DNA of 64,000 bases from Centropus unirufus (taxonomy: Eukaryota; Chordata; Aves; Cuculiformes; Centropidae). Location of the stretch: contig VYZI01000484.1 in assembly GCA_013397695.1 (NCBI GenBank), positions 394,020-458,019 of the forward strand, given 5' to 3'. The notes beneath the pieces were generated by a model. That model was not told the DNA's origin, made no database searches, and worked only from the letters and a program-made list of their open reading frames with translations. Of the stretch, positions 50,421-64,000 are shown piece by piece (the stretch's first letter is position 1; every line of letters starts with the position of its first letter). The position numbers and the translations under genes are program-made.

Positions 50421-53400
50421 AAATTTATCCACAGAACTGAGGATTTTCTCTGTTCGAGTAAAGCTCACAGAGAAGCTGTTTTTATCTCCAACCTATGAAT
50501 TACTGTGTGTTTCTAATACATGTTGATTGACAATCATATTTGCTACACTGCAGTCACTGTTAGTATTCCATTTATTTTACTGCAGTTTTATAACAGAGAG
50601 AATGTTCTCAAATTCTCAATTCTTTAGGGATCTTGAAAAACACAATCTGATTTCACTGCTATCTTAAAAGACACTGGACTCAGAAAAAGCCTTTTTACTT
50701 TGGAAAGATTTCATTGCTGAGTCTTTATATTATATATTCCTTTACTGATCTATCAAGCAAGATACAAGTAACCTTTCACGCAGAAGTATTGCCACTTACT
50801 TCACTCTGTTTTCCTGATTTGGTGTAATAAACCCTTAGACAGATCTGTTATACTGTGTTTGATTTTTACACACTGTTAGAACAGCACTGAATAAAGAAGT
50901 AACTTTGTACATTTGTAGTCTTGCAGGGCTGAGGAAGACTAGGAGTAATGCAGGTAAAAGCATTTTTATCAAAGCCTGAGTAATAAAAGGAATAGAAAAC
51001 TCTTGCCTGCTATGTTTAGCAGCAGCCAGCTGGTCAGCATAATCCAGGCAATGGTCTCATGCTTGGCCCAGACAGGGCAGCATGGGAAGGAGGACCCTGG
51101 GGTCCAAGAGTTATCGACCCCAACCAAGAGTTGTAGTATTGCAGTGTTAGTCCGTATGGGAATACGGGGGGAGAGCTAAGGCAAATTTGGAGGACTAAGA
51201 AGCAGATAGAGAGCGCAGAGGCGTGGAATCACAAACGTATTAATTTAATCATTTAGAATAACCTGTGGTAGGGCTAAAATACTGTACATGTTTTTTGTTA
51301 TAGTTTTTGGTTAGTACATATTGTTTTTAGACTAAAGCTAACCATTATTTGATTAGTAAAATCTATTTTAGCACAGTTCCTATGTTAGAGAACTTGTCAT
51401 CGAAGCTGCTGACAGTACAAATTATTTTTTGCAACTCTAAAGGCAGCTGAATTTGAAAGAGTTCTGATTGCTCTAATATACTTTGCTTCTTTGGTATGTT
51501 ATTTTTTTTTAAAAAAAGCTACAGATGAAGCAATGTTTCTGATGAATTTATATATGCAGTACTATCAGCTGAATAGTAAAGGCGCAAGTGTTATTCATAC
51601 ATTTTTACCAGGAATTGGCACTAGCCCTGTCACACTGGATATTACCATTTGATTTCTTTCATGGCTTTCTTAGAAATACAGCACTGTTTGTACAATGACT
51701 ATGATTGCAGCTAGAAAAAAAAAACCAAACAAACCTCTTTGCTCAGAAGGTAGATTTTTACATGATTTCTTGAACCCACTGTCTCCATTAAACACCTCTA
51801 CACCTTGGCTGTTTAGTTCAGGGTAGCAGAAAGAGAGAGAGTTCTGATGACTTTGAAAACCTCACTGAAGGCCTGTATCCACACTGATCTGCTTTGAAAG
51901 CTATACTGTTTTTCCAGTGCACTCTGAATGCAGGTTTCTGCTAGCAGGAGTGTTTAATAGGACCTTAAACTACTCTGCTGCTATGCCCTAGTACTTAGGC
52001 AGAATTCATGAGTAGATAGGGCTACTTTAGTTAATCAGAAATGAGATAAACATATTCTTTGTGCAACACTTGTTTAGAAACAACAGGAAACTTATTCTTA
52101 AGACAAATCCCAACTGTGCCTGGGCATAAGAAGTTCTGCCTTTCATTTCAGTGTTGTGCCTGCAACTCTTTATGCTGACCCGTTCTGTTCCCATTGCAAG
52201 CAGCCAGAACTGCAGGCCAGAAATTATAATCATGCAGACCTCTTGTAGGTATGGTTAAGAATTAAGCAATCCCCCCTCTGCACCTTCCTTTCTTTTCATG
52301 CCTAAGCATTGCAATCACTTGTCACACTGAAGAGTTAATGAAGCTGTGGCATAGATCCATCTTAATAACAATAAACCTAACAATGAAGAAGGTAGGATTT
52401 TGTCCAATTTATCCACTGCATGCACAAACACTTGTTCCAGTTTGAAGCTCAGAGGTTAATGGGGGGGCATGAGTGAATGACTAAACTTGGGAAGGCACAG
52501 TGTTTGGGCTGGCACGGCCATCTAAAGATGTTAGTCAAACTGTGCCCTAAAGTTGTAGTAAGGAAAGTACCTGTTAATACATCAGTGTCAACTCTGACCT
52601 GCTATGAGGTTCATTACTTTGTGTTGCCACCATCGTTTGAACAGCTGGTTTTGCCCAGTGGGAAGTCTCGAATGGACCTTGACTAGAGCCTCAAATACTT
52701 CCTGCTTTAAATGAATCTGTGCTTGTCTTTTCATTTAAGCCTTGTGTGCTGACAACCAGTATTGCCTTTCCATATGGAAACACTTTTCGATTACACTATG
52801 ACATAGAAACTGTTACCTCTCTTCCAAGAAGCATAATAATCATGGAAGTATGCATTTTCTAGTAAACTTTACAACCATGTGCAGTGATTCATAGGATGGG
52901 TCTCTGGACAACAAATATGGGTATTTCTATGATTTTTTTTATTTCGTCTGGAAACTACATGGAAGAAACAAATTGCTGCAGGGCTACATCATGAGTAAAG
53001 AAAGAGTTAGGTCCTTGAGCCTGCAGAACCATATTCAGGAAAAAGAAGTAGTCAAGATTCTGTCTGAGAAACAGGCTAAGAAATGCCACTACCCCTGATA
53101 TTTAAGCTTTCTCCAAATATATTATGGTATGCAAGTAGGTTCCAACTGTCTTGCTTAAATCAGTGTAGGATACTTTTACCAGCAATTACTGTAGTGAATC
53201 ACTGAACTCCAAATTACAACTCAGTTTCAGAGTTCTAACTTAGAAGAATTGCCTTGATTTAACGAAGCTTGACCTATAAAATTGTATATGACTCAGCCTT
53301 TCTCCCTTGTAAAGTGACTATGATATGTGATGCTAATAGATGGAGAGTCTATTTCGAAGTGTGAATTTATTTGCTATGCTCACTGAGGCTGGTTTATGTC

Positions 53401-56400
53401 ACCTATTGGTGTTTGAACAGCAGCATTTTCATGCGAAACAGAAATAATATCTAAAATCTGAAATGCTAAATTGCCATCACTGAGTTTCAGACCAAATCCG
53501 AAGTTATAGATTATTGCTTCAGCAATTAATTGCAGGGGCACATATCTGGGTTAGACATAATTTTGCATGTAAATGTATAATAAATGCCTATACATTCATT
53601 GTTAGATAGATTGAAAAGATTGCTTTGAATAGAAGGAGGGCAAGTGAAATAAAAATGTAGAGGTTTTTAGAATACTGTTACTTTTTCACTGTTCAGAAGT
53701 TTCACAGTAAAATTGAACTTGACCATGACACAGGGTATTCTATTACATATTCGAAAACACATGTCTAAAAAGAACCCATGGTTTCCTGTCATTTTGAGCA
53801 GCATCTTTTTTCTCAGTAAGTTGCTCTTGTTCCTAAGATTGATAAAATGTAAGAGATCGAATTGCGGTTCGTCTTTGGGTTCAGTACATATTTTACCAGA
53901 GAAAATAGTAGGAGTTGCTGATTTTGCTTGCCTACTGCTATTACGCCAACATTGGCATACTCCCAAGTGTTCTTCTTTTCCTCTGTCGAGTTTGTTCCAT
54001 CATTTTCCTTCTGTTCTGTTCCTCTTTTAAAAATAATTTCCTGTTTTCTGCCCAGCTCTTCGAATGATTGTACTAGCTCTCCCACTTAAAACATACAAAG
54101 AATTTGATGGCAAGTTTTTAAAAATTTAAGGTAGATGTAATAATGGTCATGGAACATAATAGTGTAGGAAATAAATCCAGCACAGTACAATTATTCATTA
54201 ACGTTTTACGAGAATAAATTGCTCATTATTTTTCAGAAGGAATTTTATATTTTTGCAGCATCAGGACTTAGGGGTTTTTGTTATTATCTTGTTCTTTATT
54301 TAACAGTTCTTACAGTATCTACAGGGTCCATTTAAGTTTTATACTGTGGTCAGCATGTATACTGGGAAAGATAACCCGGGAACACTAAAAGCTTAATTTT
54401 CAGAGTCACAATAAAGACTTAGACAGTTAGTTCTCATTAAAAGGCAGCATCTCATGCATAGGAAATTATTTTTGCTACATAAACATGATAGTGATGAAGA
54501 TAAAGAAGCAGAAAGTAACTCGTCCGATGTCATTAGAAGAGATCTCAGAATCCATGTTTATCTTTACTAGTCTCTAGCCATGAACTATTCTGACTTCTGT
54601 TCTGCCAGTAGCTTAATTGAAGGGGATGGATAATCATCCAGCTGTCTTTCCCCAAGATCCTCCCTACGTTTGTTCCATTAGTATTATCATGTGGCATAAC
54701 CCAAACTGTCATGAGCATGAAGAAGTATAGTGAAATAAGACAGCAGGAACTGCAACCACACCTTCAATTTCTTAAGCAGGTGTTAATCACTAAGAACATT
54801 GTTTACATGCTAGGTATGACTGTAACAGTATAAAACCTTTTGACAACTCAAAATGGTTCGGTCCATCTAGTAAGAGGTGTAGCGCTGTTTAACCTCCATT
54901 TCTGTACCTTTGAGACAGTCCCTTTTGTTCTTTAAATATTTTTCAGATAGTTTAGGCAACAGATGTTACAGTTTTCTTTTGTGACCTGGATGATTAAGAT
55001 GACCAAATACTGTCAATGTGAAAAACACCCAACCTCTTTCTGTGTCCATGCTGTCTGTACCTCACTATCTCTTCCCCTCAGACTCTTCAAATAGAAATAA
55101 AACCTCCTTTCCATTTCGCATATGGTAACTTGATGTAGGATCTTGACAACTGTCATGACTATCCATTCATACAAATGTCTTGGGTTTGGGTTGGGATCTC
55201 TCCTGATCTCTTCTGGCAACTTTTTAGAATTACTTTGAATTGATAATTTGTGATACTGGGAGTTTAAAATGTAGTACTGCGCTATGTTTGATTGGCTCAG
55301 TATTAAATATCAAGGCCCTACTGTAGAGCCTACAAAATTCCATAGCAAAAAATAAACCAGACTTCACTGCAGTATGAGACATGCATTCTTTGCCTGCTTG
55401 AACATTAATGTTGTTGTATATTAGCTATGCTCCATGAGGCATCCCACATTTTTTTGTGTCCTTATCATTTCAGTCCACGTGTTCAGAATTTTTTCATTCT
55501 TTCAATGACAATTAGGGCATGGCCTTGCAGATTGGATTCAGGGTTTTAGAAGAAATCTTGTGCCACCCCTCCTCTTGAGGAAACTGGAAAGGTTGAATCT
55601 TCGGGCAAGGATAAGTGACAATTCCTTCTACTGTAAAAACTGTATAACAGACTAGCTTTTTATTCGTTGCTATACGTTTTACTACCTTGAAGGGGGTGGT
55701 GTGGGTTTTTTTTTGTTGTTGTTTGGTTGGCTTCTTGTGAGTTGCCTGGTCATTATGTAAGTGTATATATTCCTGCAGCACTACTAGTAGCCATTCTGGC
55801 AGGATAGTGTTCTTGGATTAATTATCTCAGCTTGCTTAGAAACAGTCCAGATTTGTCTGAGTTAAGGCACTGTGGTATTTATACATATGTTTCTATGTTG
55901 CAGCACTAGCAGTACCCACGTTAGATATCTTAAGATTATCATGAATAATTCCAAGCAACTTGTAACAAAAGGCACAAGATAGTACTCTTAATATTGTGAA
56001 CTGGATAGTACAACTGGCTTTCTTACAGCCTGGTATGTAAATGTAATTATAGCTTTGAAATCTTGCCAGCCTGTCTGGTAGATCTTGAAGCAGTACAAGT
56101 GGTACAATTTGAGAAGAAAGCTTTCAAAATATGATGGAGATAAAAGGCGATGATTGGAAGGATCAACATGGGAGTTCTCCCTATTGCTAGGTGATTTATG
56201 CTATCTTGATCTCATAGACAGAATCTGTTCCCAATGGACAGGGTATCCATACAGACAACTTGACTTTGAAATAACAGATCTTTTAGAAGAGCTTTCTTCA
56301 TGAACCTGGAGTTTACAAAGCTTTTTAGCTGAAAGAAATACTTTCATATCCAAGTAATATGAGTAAGTTCAATTTCAGGGTAAACACTGAATAAAAAAAA

Positions 56401-59400
56401 ATTCCATTCTGATACTCCTAAGCAAAATAAGACAAAAAAAAAGTCAGTGAAGGTGGCTATCAATGAGAAACTGAAAGAATAATGAAGATTGAAATAGCAG
56501 CTTTGGTAACAAACTTTCGGATTCAGAGTCAATGTCTTTTCTTACTGCGGGTTAGAGAAAGAAACAAAACTTGCAGCTACGTCTCTGCAGGCACCAGATT
56601 GCTAATAAAGGCAACAGAGCTTAAAAATCCTTTGGTAAAGAGTCAGTGTGGTGAATGGATTAGAAAAAAGATTAATTACACTGAAACTTATGTTAAAAAA
56701 ATAGCTTTTTTTTTCAGGATCAAACAGAAAAAAATAGAAAATAATTTTATACTGTGAAGGGTTATTCAATGTTTTAAAACTTGTTTTTCTCTTAATCTTG
56801 ATAAAATTTTAATGAAGAACATTGTAATGAAACAAAAAAATCCTGTTTATAAATGTTCAAAATTAGTTGCTACAGCATTTTTTTTCAAATAAAATATTTT
56901 ATTTTGATAAGACTATAAAATTAAGTGCTAGAAGACATTTGAAGTCCTCTCTACCCTAGAAGAAACATATTGGTTGAGTGAAGCCAATTTTTGTGAATAA
57001 CATTGTTCAAAATAAACGACATTTTTTGTGATGTTGTTACTTTATGAAGATGCACTAATAGCACTAATTCTGTCCATACCCACTCTCATAACATCCTAGA
57101 TGTTACATACCATTTCAGAATAAATTACAACTGTCTTAGTGGAAATTAAGCCAATTAGTCTTTCCTAATTTTTCTTCATTAAATATCCTGTGTTTCATGT
57201 TTGTAGGTGCTCAAATATTATTGTATTAATATAGAAATTGTTGGAGATATATAAAACTTTAAATAGCTGGGTATTCTATTAGCATCCAGTATCCTCTGTA
57301 TGATGAAATGGGACTATAATGTCTCATTATGAAAATTCTGTGCAGAATGGGAAAGGAGAATTAGAAAAGGATACAGTAGGTCTGTATCATAACTTTTCAC
57401 TCCTCTTCCTAAAGGAGGTGATAAACCAGGGAAAACCCAGCATGCCAAAAAAACACTGCAAAGTATAAATAGCAGAGAAGCTTGGGAGCATGACTTCTAG
57501 ACCTTGTTCGTCTCAGAATACGTAATAGTGTTTGTTGCTTTAAAAAGAAAGTTCACAAATTTCCTAAGGTCAATAAGATTTCAGACAATCATAAAAAATA
57601 TTGCTATATATCTTAATTTTTCAATTGTTTCTAGAAATCCTTTAAAAATATAAGATAAAAAAACTACAGAGTTATGAATCCTTGGCAAATGACAGTTATC
57701 TTTTCAGTAAGATAACTCCTGTTTTCATAAGTTTTTCACCACACTTGCCATTCACTCTTTTCTGTGGATTTTTTTTCACCAAAAAACCAAATTGAAGTAT
57801 TTACTGTACTTATTCTGTGACATTATGCATTAGAAAATTTATACAAGGAAGAATAAGCTGTGTGGGTGATCACTTTGTTATTATAGAGACTACGCTTGAG
57901 AAATAAGCCTTAGTCACTATGGCAACAAACTTAAACTTGCCATGTGCCATTGTAAGGCTTTTTTAAATTCAATCTTTTTTTCTTTCTTTCATCCTTTCTT
58001 TCTTTTTAAATGTAACATATGAGCAGTGAAGGAACAAATGAATGTTGATTTAGAGCCCAAATCTGCCAAACATGTCAATCTTAATGCACATATCCTGTGG
58101 TGCTGGAAACCGAAGGAAAACTAAGAGAAGGGGCAAGAGCAAAAAAAAAAAGTAAGGAAAAAAGAAGAGAGAATACCTGCATAAAACTTGATCAGTCTTT
58201 CTTTACAATAGTCTTGTTAGCTTCAGCTGTATAAGTCTTAAGTTGATTTTGTTATATTGCTTAGTTTTAGGCATGCAGTTGAAGGTTTTAATTCATTCAA
58301 TGAAAGCTACTGTTCCCATTGGGACTGTAGGTTTCAACTACTTAACGAAGTATTTAGTAGATGCAAACAAGCAAACAACTAACATAATGTAGGAAAAAAA
58401 ATGTATATTTTGTCTTTAAAGCTTAGCCAAATCAATAATGAATTTTAAGTGGAACAATTTTTTTTTCATCATTAGTAAGTAAAATAAAGGTGGCTACATG
58501 ATTTTATGTATCCTTATATGCTTACAAGTGAATATATATACACACACACAATGATGTACAAGATTTTTTCTTGTTTTCTTTCAGTCTAATAACCAAGGCT
58601 GCACAAGCCAGCAACAATACTTACAAATATCCACTGCCTGATCATATTGCTATCACAAAAAAATCTGTAGAAAAGTTTTTGAACTGTAGTGATCAATTTA
58701 TTAATATCACTTAACCTTTTTAGACCCTGAATGCACTACAGACTCAGAGCTATTTTACTGCATCTCATTTAAATTTAGCTGTGTCTGTTGCTATAATTTA
58801 GTTTTGTTTAACAACAGCAAAAAAAGTTGCAGCACAAGATTCTTAAAAATGCAGCTTCCCAAGCTGTTGTTGCTTTCCTATTGGCACTTTCGGGAAGATA
58901 CAGTACTTGAAGAAGCCAGCTGGGTTCTTGATTCAAGTCCTCTACCATAGCAGAGTTCTAATCTGGTCTACATATAAGCCTTTCCTGTTGATGTAGGAAG
59001 GAATTTGAACAGTTTAGACAAAAGTGCTAGAAACAATCAAAGAAGCTAAAAGAGAAAAAATTGCTTTTGTATTACCAACAATTTAATTTGCCTGTTAGTT
59101 CAAAAGAAAAATTAAATTAAGCACTGTAAGAGCTGTAGCTCATGGCAGTTAGTAACACATGTTCTCAGTCTTACAATACTTTAAGTTCTTCCTCAGTGTT
59201 TTAGAGGAACAGAATATCTACAGAGAAGCAGGCTATGCTGGATGTCTATGTGTGTGAGGAATGAAATATAGGAGATTGGATGAAATATGAAATTCTCAGT
59301 GCATTTCTGAAATTTTGATGCTGGCAGATGATCAGGTATCTTTGCTCCAAATGCACTAGCTAGCACAACATTTTGTAGATCAAGCTCTCTAATAAAATAT

Positions 59401-61598
59401 CACATAACAAGAACTAATCACATTGTTGCTGAGCTGCAGAAAGACATCAAGATGCCATTATAATGCTGTAATAAGCACTCAAGGAGAACAGGTACAAATG
59501 TGTAACCTAATTTAATCCAGGAAAGTACATATTTTTATAGTATTACTTTCTACTAAGGCTTATATGATGATTTATGCAATCAGAACTGTAATTTACTAAA
59601 ATAAATAAGCATAACTGGCCTTTTGTCTCCTTTGTTTCCCTGGTTACTGTGTGGGAAGAGCATCAGTAGGGGCACTTAATATGTGTATGTTCAACCTGTT
59701 TTTCTTTCTCTTACCTCCCTTATACATGCACTCACATTTGATCTTTTCCTTGTTTACCTCAAACTACAGTTTTAATGTGTCTGACAGATGCCTTTAGGCA
59801 ACAAAGAAGCTGATTACTGAGTGTGGTGAAAATACTACTTACGAGTCCATCAGGCATATTTAGGGGTATAATTGTGTTTTATCTGTTCATTGGAATGTAA
59901 TTCAGAAGACCCATATTCAGATGACCAACATTCAGACATTCTCAATATTTTTACTGGAAAAGAAATGATTGATCTGATTATGAACACCAGGAACTTTCCC
60001 CAAGTTAACCACCCAAAATCAATACTTTGCATTGGTTTTGACAGAATGACACACTGTTTTTTAAAGTCTAAATAAAATAGTTATTGCTTTCCTTCCAAAG
60101 GCACAGTTTCCATTTCTTATTGTGCACCATAGTAATCTAATTTTCTCACAAATCTTTTCTACTTAAACATCTACACCCCCCCCCCAAACATCTTTGAGAT
60201 GAAAGCAACAATAAGTTCACTGCAGACCAAGTAACATGGAATCTCTTTGTGATGCTTTTTTTCTGGCAATAGCTTCTGACTGATACATGGGATGTCACAA
60301 TGTGACATGGGAGCTTAAAGAGAAGTTAGGATTTTGATCTAACAATGCATATCTTTTCTGGTTTCCCCAATTAGTTTTAATTTAACATAAATTCCAATTG
60401 CTTAAACTAGTCAAATGGCAAATTAAAAATTTTAAATTTTTCAATTAATGAATGTATTAACATTCAGTTAGAAAAAATAGAGAAGCATACTCCCAATAAT
60501 TTAATACAAAAAACACCTCCAAACTGCAGTGCTTCTACAGGGATTCCCTCCTACTTAAGGTTATCTCTTTTCTGAAAGCTTGAATAACTCACAGAAAAAA
60601 GCAAAGCTGAATTATGGAGATAACAGCCTCACCTGCCTCCATCATAAATAGATTTTATTCACCTTAGCTGCCCTTTCCTTGATCACATATTTGAACTGGT
60701 TATTATCCTAAATTATTTCCTGTTTGAAGTATAGGTTTTTCAAGTCAGTCTGACAGGCGTGCATCTCACTGAGATGCCTAATTGCCCTTTATACTGGAAG
60801 ATGTTGCTTGAAAAACATGTGCTTTCTAAACTCAGATATAATGTAACATCTTGACATGATTATTTTTCAGCATGAAGTAAAAAGGTGTGTACGTGGTATG
60901 AAATGCGAAGACTACAGAAAGGAAAACCCGGAGCACTTAAAAATATCCTGTTAATCCTGTAGGAGAAAGCCTCCTACATTAGGATTAAGGCTAAGTACTA
61001 AATGCTTCAGAAAAAAAAGAGTAAAGATTTTATGTGCTCAGAGATTGTGTTTTGCCTGGTCACCCCAGCTGGGACTGTAACCAGCACAGCTGAAAAGCCC
61101 CTCAGACAACAACCAAAGACAGTTGCTATTCAGAATAATTGGTTAGAATAGTACAGCAAATGAAAAGATGCAGTGCATGCAGCCTTTCTGCCTCTATGGT
61201 AACATAGAGGTACAACGCATAGCATCCCTAAAGTAGAGAGAAGCCCAGGATATTTAAACCTCTGAGGCAATTTTCTTAATTCCATGTATCCAGGGGTCAA
61301 AAGGGCCCAAAGGATTGCTTGTCCAGAGCAATACACATTAGCCTGGTGAAGTGACATGGCTTGATGGATAGGCATAAAATGATATGTATGAGCCATGGAT
61401 CATTCATATTCCATTGCTATGTGCATTGTTCAGTCTGTAACTTTCCACAAAACCATTCCCAGTAGAGTTGTGCTGGACTATTCTAATACATTAGAGTGTG
61501 AGAAAGAGAGAGGAGCTGGAAAGGAATGTTGTGTTTCTACAGCACCTTAGGTTAAAGACAAGAAATATTCAGCTGCTTTCTCCTCCCCTGGGGCCTTG
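50421..61598. other. AT-rich intergenic DNA
   Basis: No gene recognised. Short simple repeats only, such as a C10 run at 60176-60185 and a small CA run near 58542. Open frames are at most about 105 codons without family resemblance. Confidence 0.55.
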
Positions 61599-61613
61599 NN
61601 NNNNNNNNNNNNN
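61599..61613. other. assembly gap (15 N)
   Basis: Fifteen undetermined bases lie between CTCCTCCCCTGGGGCCTTG and GGAGGGGAGGGGG. The flanks are pyrimidine- and purine-rich and partly complementary, which may explain the sequencing failure. Confidence 0.99.
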
Positions 61614-61964
61614 GGAGGGGAGGGGGTATTGCACAGCTGTAACCAGACTCTGCTTGTTGGAGTGATGTGATTTGTTTAATCAATGGTAAGCCTGTTGCAG
61701 CGTGGATGGGGGAGACCTCACCCATGGGTACTGCATGGACTTCCAATTGCCTCCAGATCCTCACTGTGAAAAAGAAAGGTGTCTATCCCCCAGTGGCTGC
61801 AGATCTGGAAGATGTTTAAGGAAATGGTGATATATTCTTCTTAATCACTGTGCTCTCTTATTGTAATGATTGGACACGTTGCCTTTACAAGCTGTTACTA
61901 TTAACTTGTGATTGATTGTTACTAATAATTTGTTTTCTTTCTGGCTGTAACAATTGGAGTAAAA
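61614..61964. other. non-coding DNA between the gap and the tandem repeat
   Basis: No gene seen. The stretch has a composition unlike its AT-rich surroundings up to about 61800 and might be part of an unclassified interspersed repeat together with the tandem repeat that follows. Confidence 0.35.
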
Positions 61965-62080
61965 CTTGATTTTACAGATTCCAGGGTCCAAGATCCTTTG
62001 ATTTTACAGTCTCCAAGGTCTTATGTTGATAAAATCCTTTGATTTTACAGATTCCAGGTTCTAAGATCTTTTGATTTCAC
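61965..62080. repeat. imperfect tandem repeat with a TTGATTTTACAG core
   Basis: Three units of 32, 41 and 32 bp (61965-61996, 61997-62037, 62038-62069) plus a partial fourth to 62080. Each starts with TTGATTTTACAG or TTGATTTCAC and most continue with a CTCCAAGGTC / TTCCAGGGTCCAAGATC type segment. The first and third units are nearly identical. Confidence 0.85.
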
Positions 62081-64000
62081 TGAGTTTGGGTTTTAATTAT
62101 TATTTTTTTTGCTACAAGCCCTCTTTGTGATAAAACACCTGGGTAAACCAGTGCACCTCAGGATAGGAGCAGGATGCCTTGACATAGATGCATGAGGTTC
62201 TTGTATTCTCTTGAAGAGTCTGTAGTTTGCATCTCAGTCTTGTGTAATACCAAGAAAATAATCCTCAGTGGTAATTGCTAACACTCCAGGTTATGTTTTA
62301 CTCCAATGTGACCTAAATATATTGTTAAACAGTATGTGTTTGTGGAATTATATAAAACTCCTGATAACTTGCTGAAAAAAAGAAGAAAATGTTTTTGTTC
62401 TCTAAACCTATTCCCTTCCCATCAATAAACATCCATGCACATTTGGTTTCTCATTAGAATTTCTGGAGTCCTAGTGGAAATAAATGTCATAAGATTGTTT
62501 TGTCATGCTAAGTTAATATGCTGGTTTTGCAGACTGGAGGATATTTTCTCAGCAGGGAAATAATAATTCTGGAAACAATGGATTTTTCTTAATGACATCT
62601 AAATCTTTATCAGACATCCAGGGCTTCAAGCCAAATCATCCACAGCATGAGTTTGCCTCTATTTCATCAGTAATTGTGTTGGTAACTATGCATTAACAAT
62701 GATCCTCATTTTACTTATAGGTTTGTAATTAGATATACTCAAGAGCTAGAACAATCAGTGTGTTGAAATAAGTTCTGTACAATGCCCAGCACCAAGACAA
62801 GTCACTTCTAAAAAATTCTCAAGGTTATGGTGTTTTCACTGATTACAGTGTAATATTGGCCACATATATGCCTTTGTAGAATTTTCGTAAAATGAAAAGT
62901 TGCAGTTTTGTTGACTTTGTGAATAAAAGCTACATTAGTTTCCACATTCAATAATTATTTTTTTTCTCAAAATAACTCATTCAGGTATTGGAATGGCTTA
63001 ACACACAATGAATATGAAGAGGATCAGTTGTATTTACCATCATAAACTTCCCTTGATTTAATTCCATGCCCCACCCAATCTATGTTTAATGAGGCTTTAG
63101 CCTACTGTAAACATGCTAGCAAGGACATAAGGCTAACTCTACATCAGTCTGACATAGGGAAGATTGCTTTTGAGGGATGTACTGATCTTCAGCAACTTGC
63201 TCCAAACAAAATTTGACCTACATTGCTAGTTCAGACTAGGTTGCCAAAAACTTCACAGCCTGAGGTAACAGGCTGTATTGCACAAGTCTGTACTGCTTGT
63301 GTGTGGGCAGCTAAGGCTGTATGTGAACTGTGCCTTTCTTGCCAGGTAAGGCTTGCAATGCATGCATGACATTTTTCAAATAGAAGGATCTGTTACCTGT
63401 TCTGCTTGTAGTTTTGAAGCCCTGCATGGATTGAGGCCACATCATCACCTGCCTCTCTTTAACTCAAGAAGCTGCGCTGTATGCTAAAACAAGTCAGAAA
63501 TATGCTGACATTATAATTTTAGACAATATGCAATGTGTAATAATTACAGAATCTGTGTGATTTCTTCCCAGTTTTTACAAACGCATGTAAATGAATGATA
63601 GTGTATTAATTGTACTACTTGTTTTAAGAAGAAAAAAATGTTGAAAGCAAAAGGGATTGATTTTTAGGGGCCAAGGCTGCATAAAGAAATTTTATTTAAT
63701 ATAAAAATTATGTCCCAGAGTACCTTGTTTGACAATAGATAGCTCTCAGATAGGACCTGAAGCAGACAATTTAATTTACTGTTATGCTGTTTTAATAATG
63801 CAAAATTGATATATATATATAAATATAGTATTCCTCATTATTTCATGAGAGATGAACTCTGTGCTTCTCTGATGCAACAAGCACCTAGACAGAAGAATAT
63901 AAAAGCATTTGGCTTTTTTTTTGTTTGTTTTTCCTGCCCCTGTGAGCAAGCTTTTTCTTTTTAGAGTTTAGCCTCAGAAACAGGTTCTGGAAGTTTAGGG
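62081..64000. other. AT-rich intergenic DNA to window end
   Basis: No gene or classified repeat recognised. There is a short AT dinucleotide run near 63810. Confidence 0.55.

Overview
The window is nuclear DNA from a bird, AT-rich and mostly non-coding. The avian call rests on three things: CR1 LINE copies with the typical bird 3' end, several LTRs of bird endogenous-retrovirus type, and two receptor genes whose proteins read like the avian neuropeptide Y receptors Y5 and Y1. I cannot name the species.

Only two protein-coding genes are supported. NPY5R lies on the minus strand (22502-23833, 443 aa, single coding exon). NPY1R lies on the plus strand (coding exons 38677-39375 and 39496-39942, 381 aa, separated by a 120-bp intron). 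They are divergent, with about 15 kb between their start codons. A strong CpG island at about 28590-29175 lies between them and carries a consensus splice donor on each strand, so it is the best candidate for a shared two-way promoter feeding non-coding first exons of both genes. Both products are class A GPCRs for NPY, PYY and PP-type peptides, normally Gi/o-coupled.

Layout: 1-19650 is AT-rich intergenic DNA with a (GATA)n microsatellite at 6087. A degraded avian LTR sits at 19650-20060, then NPY5R, then first-intron DNA, then the CpG island. From 30.1 to 35.0 kb there is a cluster of repeats: an inverted pair of an unidentified repeat, a minus-strand CR1, a 345-bp solo LTR with perfect 6-bp target duplications, ERV-derived minisatellite-like DNA and a 53-bp tandem duplication. 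NPY1R follows at 38.7-39.9 kb. A decayed plus-strand CR1 covers 47060-50420 and is split by a 970-bp solo LTR. The remainder to 64000 is AT-rich intergenic DNA with one 15-base assembly gap and a short tandem repeat near 62 kb.

I found no bacterial, phage, CRISPR or novel-system content. The most unusual item is the NPY1R intron: 120 nt long, phase 0 and free of in-frame stops, so a transcript that retains it would still encode a full-length receptor with 40 extra residues at the cytoplasmic end of TM5.
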